From JAGFIY01 sp964499285 (GTDB lineage: Bacteria > Bacteroidota > Ignavibacteria > Ignavibacteriales > Melioribacteraceae): DNA of 64,000 nt. The notes beneath the pieces are model-generated. The model saw only the letters and a program-made list of their open reading frames with translations. It had not been told where the DNA came from and did no database searches. The position numbers and the translations under genes are program-made. Positions 36,829-43,959 of the stretch are shown here, one piece after another. The stretch covers positions 62,001-126,000 of the forward strand of contig CAZCLA010000004.1 in the NCBI GenBank assembly GCA_964499285.1. Reading direction: 5' to 3'. How positions within the stretch are numbered: position 1 is the first letter of the stretch; the number at the start of each line of letters is the position of its first letter.

Positions 36829-38065
36829 CCTATTTGGCTTCATTTTACTAATAATTACATCCATTCTACTACTTAGGATTGAGCGATTAATCGATATTAT
36901 TGATCTGACAATCAAATTTTTTGAATTGTGCCTAATTAATATTGGGCAGGCACTGGGACAATTGAACTATGCAACTCTCGAGCTCATTTCAGTTCCTCTA
37001 ATTTTGTTGGTTAGCTTGTTCTTTATATTTAAGTATAGATCAAAATTAGTGACATTTCGGTTAAATTTTACAACACTCCTTTCGATAATACTTTTTGCAA
37101 TGGTGCTTTTTTCGCCGTTATTGATTACTCAAAATCCTGAAAAAATAAATAACCTGAGAGTAGCGAAATTATTGCCGCCGTTTAGTAAAAAAGTATTGGT
37201 TGAGATAAATCAGGTAACAGATAAAAATAGTTTCGAAAAACTGAAAAACAAATTTACATCGGATTTTGAAGATGAATATATGTTTCTTGCCGATTCGATT
37301 GATCAGAAATCATATATAGCTTATCAAAAAAACAATGTGATTAATTTGGAAAAAACAGCTGCACATGATGCGGAGTTAAAAGTAAGTTCGGTGATCTTTC
37401 TATTTGGCACGGATGAACTAGGTCGTGATGTCTTTTCGAGATTGATCTACGGACTGCGATTCTCGATTTTCATTGCTGTTACAAGTATCTTAATTGCTGT
37501 TATGTTAGCAGGAACAGTTGGTTTTTTTGCCGGTTTTTATAAGGGATTTATTGGTGAATTCTTTAACAAAGTAATAGACATTTTTCTTGCATTTCCCATG
37601 GTGTTTCTAATCATTATCCTCATTGCTCTTTTTGGAAATTCAATCACCTTATTGATTGTAATTTTAGGAATTACCGGATGGATGACTTTAGCGAAAATAA
37701 TACGGAGTGAAACCTCGATCACAAAACAAAAGGATTTCATCACAGCTGATCTATTTCTCGGTTATTCTAAATTTCGATTGTTCTTTTTTGAAATGCTGCC
37801 TGTAATTTTTCCTCCTGTCGTGGTCAATATAATATTTTTATTTGTCGGCATTATAATCGTGGAATCATCACTTTCATTTTTGGGATTAGGTGTTCAGAAC
37901 GAGTTTGTTACAATCGGAGGAATGATATGTGACGGTCAAAAAGTTATTTCAAATTCCTGGTGGGTTATAACGTTCCCTTGTGTTGCTCTTGTATTCTTAC
38001 TTTTAAGTGTAAATTTATTGGGAAGAGATTTAGAGAAAATGATAAATCCCAAGTTGGAAAAATGA
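36815..38065 (+). CDS. Oligopeptide ABC transporter permease, DppC type, with an extended N-terminus
   Basis: A 416-residue permease, against about 300 for DppC. The usual core starts at about residue 190 with LFGTDELGRDVFSRLIYGLR, followed by the EAA loop and SSLSFLGLGVQ. The first ~190 residues add two extra membrane segments and a soluble loop of about 75 residues, probably extracytoplasmic (for example KKVLVEINQVTDKNSFEKLK). An extra loop could contact the binding protein or the kinase. The ATG at 36815 is preferred to the TTG two codons upstream. It overlaps the kinase gene by 4 bp (ATGA). Confidence 0.9.
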   Translation: MKKFNLFGFILLIITSILLLRIERLIDIIDLTIKFFELCLINIGQALGQLNYATLELISVPLILLVSLFFIFKYRSKLVTFRLNFTTLLSIILFAMVLFSPLLITQNPEKINNLRVAKLLPPFSKKVLVEINQVTDKNSFEKLKNKFTSDFEDEYMFLADSIDQKSYIAYQKNNVINLEKTAAHDAELKVSSVIFLFGTDELGRDVFSRLIYGLRFSIFIAVTSILIAVMLAGTVGFFAGFYKGFIGEFFNKVIDIFLAFPMVFLIIILIALFGNSITLLIVILGITGWMTLAKIIRSETSITKQKDFITADLFLGYSKFRLFFFEMLPVIFPPVVVNIIFLFVGIIIVESSLSFLGLGVQNEFVTIGGMICDGQKVISNSWWVITFPCVALVFLLLSVNLLGRDLEKMINPKLEK

Positions 38066-41000
38066 TAAACAGACGATATAAAATATTAGAAAGAACCGGA
38101 ATCGGAAGAAGTGAAATTTACCTCTGCCGGGATAAAGAAAACCAAAACCAGAAATGTGTTCTAAAGATTTTACCATCTTCTGCGGACATCAAAGAAGCAA
38201 ATTCCTTTAGAGAAGAGTTCCTCACGTTAAGCCGTTTAAAACATAAGAATATTGTTAAAGTTTTCAGTTACGATTCTATAATCGAAATTGATAATGTAAA
38301 ATTGAGCGATTCAATAGGAATCGGGAGCAAATTTTTCGTAATGGAATATCTCGAGGGGAAAACTTTAAATCAAATTGAAACCTCGCTTCCGGAAGATACA
38401 GTAATTGAAATAATAAAACAGATTGCATTAGTACTAAATTATCTTCACTCATTCAATATAATATACCATGATCTGAAACTTGAAAATATTATTCTGATTG
38501 ATTCTGAAGAGAATTTTGAGATCAAACTAATCGATTTTGGTTTGGTACAAAGTTTTAATGACAAGGATCCTTCGCTGAGAAAAGGTACAATTGAATATAT
38601 GGCTCCCGAGCTGCTGGGTACAGAAGATTATGATTATCGTATTGATCTTTACGCATTGGGAGTAATTATATATTGGTTAATTTATCACAGATTTCCTTTT
38701 GAAGGAGATTCACATCTTTCGATACTTAATGCTCATTTAGAAAAAGAACCTGAATTTCCCGAAACGGAATTTTCAAGGCAAATAATTGGTATAACCAAAA
38801 AACTTCTCTCAAAAAATAAGAATGATAGATACACTTGTGCGATAGATTTACTTGTTGACTTACACATTAATTTCAACCAATTTTTTAACGATTTTTCAAT
38901 CCCAAAGGTGTTTGTCTCCAACAGTATCGCATATTCGATCGTTCAAGATCAAATGAAACGACAAAGAGACGAACGCACTCTTGTAATTTCCGGCGGAGAG
39001 GGTTCTGGTAAAACCACCTTAGTGGAAGAGGTTTTTTATCACTTTAAAAATGTGATACTAATACGTAAAAGTGATTTTAAAAAGAGTAAAAATTTCTGGG
39101 AAATCATACTTAGTAAAATCATATATACACAGTTCATTTTTCATAATTTAGAAAGGGGACTTCTTAAACAAATTATCAATTTTCGGAATAAACCGGCTGC
39201 ATCGCTCAAAGATGAATTAAAAACAATTTTAAGTAATATCTGCCAGAAAAATAAATTTGTTCTAATAATTGACGATTTTAATCTTCTTGATCCGACTGTA
39301 ATAGAATTCTTTCTCGAGATCGCACCAATACTAACTATTAATGAAATAGTTCTAATCCTGACAGAAAATTCAAATTATCCTTCTAAAACGAGTGCACTGA
39401 AGCAAAAGATTGAGAGAGTACTTCAACCTTTTACTCATGATCAAGTAAGTTCTTATATCAATCGGACTTTTTCGGAAAAATTTGAACGTGATAAATTGAT
39501 AGACATGGTAGAAAATTATACAGACTGTGTACCGGGAAATATTGATCTGCTTTTAAACAATCTAATTTTTCTAAAAGCATTTCGATTACAAAAAGAAAAG
39601 ATAATTATAGATATATCAGATGATTCGAAGATTTTGCTTGATCAACAAATACATGATATTAATAAGTTAAAACTTAATAACATTTCAAATGACGCGAAAA
39701 AAATTGCACACATAATTTCACTTTTTGAGGTAAATATTTCGGTTAGTGATCTTTCATATCTGACTGGAGAAGAAGATGTTGAAATTAAAAAAGTTCTTTA
39801 TGAACTCGAAAAAAATAATATCATCAGAGTAAACAACCAAAGGGAATTAAGTTTTACTTCAAATTCATTAAAAGAATATGTTTTATCGTCATATGAGGAT
39901 TTAACTCTAATTAAAGAAATTGCTGAAAAATTATTCGACTCTGATTCTCACAACGTTGCAAATAACGAAATTTCAAGATTGTTCGAAAAGGTAGGCGATT
40001 TTAGCAAAAGTTTTGAAACTCTATATAAAGAGTATAAACTCGCAGAATCACTAAAAACTTATGGTTACCAGCTTGAGATCTTAGAACATATAATATCGCT
40101 TCCACTAGATTCAATGATAATCATTCAGAATAAATTTAATTTGATTGATATCAACATTATACTGGGCAATTTTAACCGTGCAATTGAATTATTGAGTGAG
40201 ATAGAGAGCTTCCCGCTAAATGATTCAGAAAAGCAAAGATGCAGTATATACAGAGCACGAGCTCTGATGGGAACAGCTGATTATAGACAAGCGAAGAATA
40301 TTTATGCATCTCTCGAAAAAACAGATCAAAATTTAATAAGTGAAAATACAATAAAATATGAAATAGCATCGGCAGAACTTTATCTTCACGAGCCTAATTC
40401 AGCACAAAAAATATGTAACAAAATTTTGGACTCCCCGCATACAGATTCAAATTTAAAGGCGAAAACATTCAATCTGTTGGGAATGATTAAATATGAAACC
40501 AATGCGTTGGATGAAGCAATAATGTATTTCAAGGAAAGTCTGAATATTTACAACAACGAAAGAGACAATTTCAACGCAGCTAAAGCTGAAAAAAATGTAG
40601 GGAATATATACTATCTCAAGGGAGATAGAACAAAGGCTAAATACCATTGGGACCGAGCTAGACAGAAGAACAAGCTTGTAGGAAGTTTGGATGAAGAAGC
40701 CTTTATTCTACTAAACTATGGGAACTACTATTTTCATTCTCTCGATTTAGAATCAGCCATTGAGAATTATTCACAATCATTAACGATCTTATCTAATCTT
40801 GGAAGACATTCGGGCAGAGAAATAGTTCTGGCTAATTTGGCTGAGGCTTATCTACTTGCATGTGAGTACGATAAATCACTAAAAATATTAAATGAAGCCG
40901 AACAGATGCTAAGTGGACCTGGATCAGATATTTCGGAATTGAGAAGAGTTTATTTTTTGTATGGACTAGTACACTACAATCTGTCATCAGAAAGAATGTT

Positions 41001-41634
41001 AAAAAATGCGATTAAGTTTCTTGAGAATCAAACGAACTCAGGTTCAGACGATATTGATTTATTCCTATTGATTGAATATCTGAACTCTCTGCTGAGAAAC
41101 CTTTCCGGATATCAGCCAGATTTTGTTGTGCTTTCCAAAAATCTCCAGATATGTTTAGATGAAAAAAATGATGAACTTTTGAAAAAATATACATTTTTGT
41201 ACGCTGAGACAGCAATAGAAAACAATAATTTGAACAAGGCATATGAAGTGTTAAACCACGGTCTGTTCAACGATCTCATTTTAGACAATCCTTATGAAGA
41301 AGCCTATAAAAAATATTTGTTGGGAAAAATTTCGAAACTTTCAAATGGTCAGACCTTCAAACCTCATATCGATTATTTCGAGGCCGCCTATAGTTATGTA
41401 AGTGACTGCAGCATTACTGAACTGACCTGGAAAATTACCTTTGCTCTTGCAGAAAGCTTTGCTGAAAGGGGCATTCTTACCAAAGCTCAGAACTATATAA
41501 ATCTGACAAAATCTTTGCTGGATCATCTTGCATTGAATATTAAAAATATTGAGAATCGATCCAATTATCTTGAAAATAGAGAGAGACGCAAAGTGATAAA
41601 AATGCTCGAGAATTGGAGTACAATCATAAAGTGA
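38062..41634 (+). CDS. Ser/Thr protein kinase with P-loop NTPase and TPR tail
   Basis: A 1190-residue cytoplasmic signalling protein. The kinase domain (about 6-275) has the ATP lysine Lys35, a catalytic loop YHDLKLEN with Asp137 and Lys139 (Tyr-His instead of the usual His-Arg), DFG at 158-160 and KGTIEYMAPE. A P-loop NTPase follows (about 300-560) with Walker A GGEGSGKTT and Walker B FVLIIDDFNLLD, then helical TPR-like repeats to the C-terminus (NYGNYYFHSLDLESAIENY). This kinase-STAND-TPR layout resembles PknK-type regulators. No transmembrane helix was seen. A longer frame starts at 37960 inside dppC, but the ATGA overlap start is chosen. It sits between the permease and the enhancer-binding protein, with 4-bp overlaps on both sides, and may relay transport or peptide status to it. 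Confidence 0.9.
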   Translation: MINRRYKILERTGIGRSEIYLCRDKENQNQKCVLKILPSSADIKEANSFREEFLTLSRLKHKNIVKVFSYDSIIEIDNVKLSDSIGIGSKFFVMEYLEGKTLNQIETSLPEDTVIEIIKQIALVLNYLHSFNIIYHDLKLENIILIDSEENFEIKLIDFGLVQSFNDKDPSLRKGTIEYMAPELLGTEDYDYRIDLYALGVIIYWLIYHRFPFEGDSHLSILNAHLEKEPEFPETEFSRQIIGITKKLLSKNKNDRYTCAIDLLVDLHINFNQFFNDFSIPKVFVSNSIAYSIVQDQMKRQRDERTLVISGGEGSGKTTLVEEVFYHFKNVILIRKSDFKKSKNFWEIILSKIIYTQFIFHNLERGLLKQIINFRNKPAASLKDELKTILSNICQKNKFVLIIDDFNLLDPTVIEFFLEIAPILTINEIVLILTENSNYPSKTSALKQKIERVLQPFTHDQVSSYINRTFSEKFERDKLIDMVENYTDCVPGNIDLLLNNLIFLKAFRLQKEKIIIDISDDSKILLDQQIHDINKLKLNNISNDAKKIAHIISLFEVNISVSDLSYLTGEEDVEIKKVLYELEKNNIIRVNNQRELSFTSNSLKEYVLSSYEDLTLIKEIAEKLFDSDSHNVANNEISRLFEKVGDFSKSFETLYKEYKLAESLKTYGYQLEILEHIISLPLDSMIIIQNKFNLIDINIILGNFNRAIELLSEIESFPLNDSEKQRCSIYRARALMGTADYRQAKNIYASLEKTDQNLISENTIKYEIASAELYLHEPNSAQKICNKILDSPHTDSNLKAKTFNLLGMIKYETNALDEAIMYFKESLNIYNNERDNFNAAKAEKNVGNIYYLKGDRTKAKYHWDRARQKNKLVGSLDEEAFILLNYGNYYFHSLDLESAIENYSQSLTILSNLGRHSGREIVLANLAEAYLLACEYDKSLKILNEAEQMLSGPGSDISELRRVYFLYGLVHYNLSSERMLKNAIKFLENQTNSGSDDIDLFLLIEYLNSLLRNLSGYQPDFVVLSKNLQICLDEKNDELLKKYTFLYAETAIENNNLNKAYEVLNHGLFNDLILDNPYEEAYKKYLLGKISKLSNGQTFKPHIDYFEAAYSYVSDCSITELTWKITFALAESFAERGILTKAQNYINLTKSLLDHLALNIKNIENRSNYLENRERRKVIKMLENWSTIIK

Positions 41635-42995
41635 CGTTCAGAAAGTTAAATATTCTGCACATTTCCGATTACGATGATAATGCAGTCATTAACATGGCTG
41701 TTAAACGTTTGGAGACTGATGATATCTCAATTGAGTTTGGAACAACAAAATCAATTCTTGAGGAGGATGCAGATATTTATATCGTCGGGATTGATAAAAT
41801 TGATAATCAAGTTTATGAGGATCTCAAGAAGAAATCCGAGCGACTTAGTGTAAAATATATTTTTTATACGAAGTCCGAAGATATTAGAGTCGCGACAACC
41901 TTCAGCCGGCAAAATTTAACAAATCTTTTCTTGATACCATTCGAACTGCAAAAATTCAAAAGCTACCTTGAAGAATCCGTAAAAGGATTTGAAAAACCAA
42001 CAGTAATTAAGAATACATCTGAAACTGACGTACGAAATACAATTATCGGCTCTTCTCAAATAATGATGGAAAAAATTAGAATTGCAGAAAAGATTGCTGC
42101 GAGTCCAAGCGTCAATGTCCTTATAACTGGCGAAACAGGCACAGGTAAAGGTTTAATTGCTAAATTAATTCACGAAACCGGACCGAATAAACTAGATCCT
42201 TTCTTGGATATTAACTGTTCGGCTATACCAATTAACCTTTTGGAATCTGAATTATTTGGTTATGAGAAGGGAGCATTCACTGATGCACGTACACAAAAAA
42301 TTGGACTATTCGAACTTGCAGGGAACGGAACGATTTTTTTGGATGAAATTGGTGATCTTGATTTCGAAGTTCAAGCTAAATTACTGAGAGCTATTGATAA
42401 TAGAATTATAAGAAGACTTGGGGGCATTGAAGATATTCCGGTAAAGGCAAGAATTATTGCAGCTACAAATCGAAACCTATTGAAATTAGTCAAGGAAAAT
42501 AAATTTAGAGAGGATTTGTATCATAGATTAAGTGTCATAACAATTGAAGTCCCACCTCTATCAGAAAGGGGAGAGGATGTTTTGGAGATAGCCGAGCATT
42601 ATATTAGGGCTACAGCCTCTGCACTGGATAAGAAATCACCTCGACTAACTGACGAGGTGAGAGAATTCATAAAATTATATTCTTGGCCCGGGAACATAAG
42701 AGAATTAAAAAACGCAGTTGAAAGATCGCTTTTGCTGCTCGATGGGAACATGATACAAAAAAAAGATTTCTTTGTCGATTATAGTAAAAAAGTAAAAGAA
42801 CTAGAATTAGCAAAATCGCGGACTAAAAATATTTCACTCGAAATTGATCCGGAATCAACCGAATTACAAGCTGTGATAAAAGAGTATTGTAAAACCATCC
42901 TTGAAAAATTTGATAATAACAAATCAAAAACTGCATCATTCCTTAATATTTCTCGACCCAGACTTGATAGAATTTTAAACGACACCGAAAAATAG
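41631..42995 (+). CDS. Sigma-54 enhancer-binding protein (bEBP)
   Basis: A 454-residue activator. The first ~120 residues look like a degenerate receiver (NILHISDYDD, then DIYIVGID), whose phosphorylation is uncertain. The AAA+ domain has Walker A GETGTGKG (167-174), the sigma-54-contacting GAFTDA loop (214-219), Walker B TIFLDEIGDLD and the R-finger region. The C-terminus (KSKTASFLNISRPRLDRIL) is a Fis-type HTH. The GTG at 41631 overlaps the kinase stop (GTGA); TTG at 41613 is an alternative. A kinase encoded just upstream suggests Ser/Thr phosphorylation as the input. Two inverted repeats just downstream are its likely binding sites. Confidence 0.93.
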   Translation: MTFRKLNILHISDYDDNAVINMAVKRLETDDISIEFGTTKSILEEDADIYIVGIDKIDNQVYEDLKKKSERLSVKYIFYTKSEDIRVATTFSRQNLTNLFLIPFELQKFKSYLEESVKGFEKPTVIKNTSETDVRNTIIGSSQIMMEKIRIAEKIAASPSVNVLITGETGTGKGLIAKLIHETGPNKLDPFLDINCSAIPINLLESELFGYEKGAFTDARTQKIGLFELAGNGTIFLDEIGDLDFEVQAKLLRAIDNRIIRRLGGIEDIPVKARIIAATNRNLLKLVKENKFREDLYHRLSVITIEVPPLSERGEDVLEIAEHYIRATASALDKKSPRLTDEVREFIKLYSWPGNIRELKNAVERSLLLLDGNMIQKKDFFVDYSKKVKELELAKSRTKNISLEIDPESTELQAVIKEYCKTILEKFDNNKSKTASFLNISRPRLDRILNDTEK

Positions 42996-42998
42996 GAC

Positions 42999-43015
42999 TG
43001 TAACGATTTGTTGCA
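42999..43015 (+). promoter_or_regulatory. Inverted repeat, candidate activator site 1
   Basis: TGTAAC-N5-GTTGCA, a 17-bp imperfect palindrome, starts 4 bp after the activator gene. A second copy lies 28 bp further on. Both are 64 bp or more upstream of the sigma-54-like promoter of the repeat-protein gene, the usual place for enhancer sites. Confidence 0.6.
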
Positions 43016-43026
43016 AATGGACTTAT

Positions 43027-43043
43027 TGTAACATAATGTTGCA
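43027..43043 (+). promoter_or_regulatory. Inverted repeat, candidate activator site 2
   Basis: TGTAAC-N5-GTTGCA again, with a different 5-bp centre. Six bases on each side are identical to the copy at 42999. The pair is spaced 28 bp centre to centre, close to but not exactly three helical turns. Confidence 0.6.
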
Positions 43044-43106
43044 GTATATATTACCATTGTTTCTTTTTCCTGTACTAAAAAACCTAATTTTAGAAGAAAA
43101 ATCCTA

Positions 43107-43123
43107 TGGCATCTAAACTGATT
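43107..43123 (+). promoter_or_regulatory. Weak sigma-54-like promoter of the repeat-protein gene
   Basis: TGGCAT, five bases, then CTGATT: the -24 GG is present and the spacing is right, but the -12 is GA in place of GC. It would give a leader of about 27 nt before the ATG at 43159. Two activator-like inverted repeats lie upstream. Confidence 0.35.
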
Positions 43124-43158
43124 AAATAATACCAACTATCAACAAATTGGGTGGTATT

Positions 43159-43874
43159 ATGAAGAAGATTTTCGGTATAGTAATAATTGCCATATCCTCT
43201 CTGAACCTGTTTGCACAAATAGAGGTAGCTCATAGATACCGCGTTGAGCCTGTGCAAATCGGGATCGTGGATAATCAAGTTGAAAAGCATCAGATAGAAC
43301 AGTGGGTCGATCGGCTGGTGTTCGTTGCTAAGTCTGATGCTCAACTTGATGATCTTGGAGTAAGATTCGGGTTTACGAGATCGGAATCACAGCTTGATGA
43401 TCTCGGAGTAAGATTCGGATTTACAAGATCAGAATCACAGCTTGATGATCTNNNNNNNNNNNNNNNNNNNNNNNNNNNNNNNNNNNNNNNNNNNNNNNNN
43501 NNNNNNNNNNNNNNNNNNNNNNNNNNNNNNNNNNNNNNNNNNNNNNNNNNNATGATCTCGGAGTAAGATTCGGATTTACAAGATCAGAATCACAGCTTGA
43601 TGATCTCGGAGTAAGATTCGGATTTACAAGATCAGAATCACAGCTTGATGATCTCGGAGTAAGATTCGGATTTACAAGATCAGAATCACAGCTTGATGAT
43701 CTCGGAGTAAGATTCGGATTTACAAGATCAGAATCACAGCTTGATGATCTCGGAGTAAGATTCGGGTTTACAAGATCGGAATCACAGCTTGATGATCTCG
43801 GAGTAAGATTCGGGTTTACAAGATCGGAATCACAGCTTGCAGACTTGGGTGTAAGATACGGATTTACTAGATAA
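43159..43874 (+). CDS. Secreted protein of near-identical 16-residue repeats, with a gap inside
   Basis: I do not recognise this family. The ATG at 43159, after a GGGTGG site, opens a signal peptide (MKKIFGIVIIAISSLNLFAQ), then about 45 non-repetitive residues, then copies of the 16-residue unit DDLGVRFGFTRSESQL to the stop. Two full copies are seen before the gap and seven after it, the last diverged (ADLGVRYGFTR). Collapsing the 55-bp flank duplicate gives 187 codons, but the true copy number is unresolved because the gap lies in the array. The unit repeats Arg and Gly with alternating charge. The gene follows the activator gene and its inverted repeats, so its transcription is probably controlled by that activator. 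A multi-copy peptide precursor, an adhesive repeat protein or a fibre protein are all possible. Confidence 0.75.
43341..43871 (+). repeat. 48-bp in-frame tandem repeat array
   Basis: About eight to nine visible 48-bp units encode 16-residue repeats. The central copies are identical, while the outer ones carry a few silent changes, the pattern left by recent expansion. The period is a multiple of three, so the frame is kept whatever the copy number. Confidence 0.95.
43452..43551. other. 100-N scaffold gap inside the tandem repeat
   Basis: Bases 43397-43451 equal 43552-43606. The two contig ends overlap, but inside a 48-bp array that overlap does not fix the number of units. Confidence 0.9.
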
Positions 43875-43900
43875 AGAGTTTCTATTTCCACTATTTACTT

Positions 43901-43932
43901 AAAGCCTTCAATAATTTTTGAAGGCTTTTTTA
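43901..43932 (+). terminator. Intrinsic terminator of the repeat-protein gene
   Basis: A 10-bp stem AAAGCCTTCA/TGAAGGCTTT (43901-43910 with 43919-43928) is followed by a run of T. Confidence 0.9.
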
Positions 43933-43959
43933 TTATCTTTACCCAATAATATTTTGGTG

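Noticed and set aside
43052..43059. TACCATTG as a TAnnTTTG-like promoter of the repeat gene
   Set aside because: It is one mismatch off and about 100 bp from the ATG, whereas other -7 elements here lie 28-36 bp from their starts. The sigma-54-like site fits better.
43341..43871. Possible CRISPR array from the regular repeats
   Set aside because: The units are directly adjacent without variable spacers, and they are in frame within a secreted protein.
43421..43891. Long minus-strand open frame across the 48-bp repeat array
   Set aside because: The period is a multiple of three, so all frames tend to stay open. It has no ribosome site or signal, and the plus frame has both.
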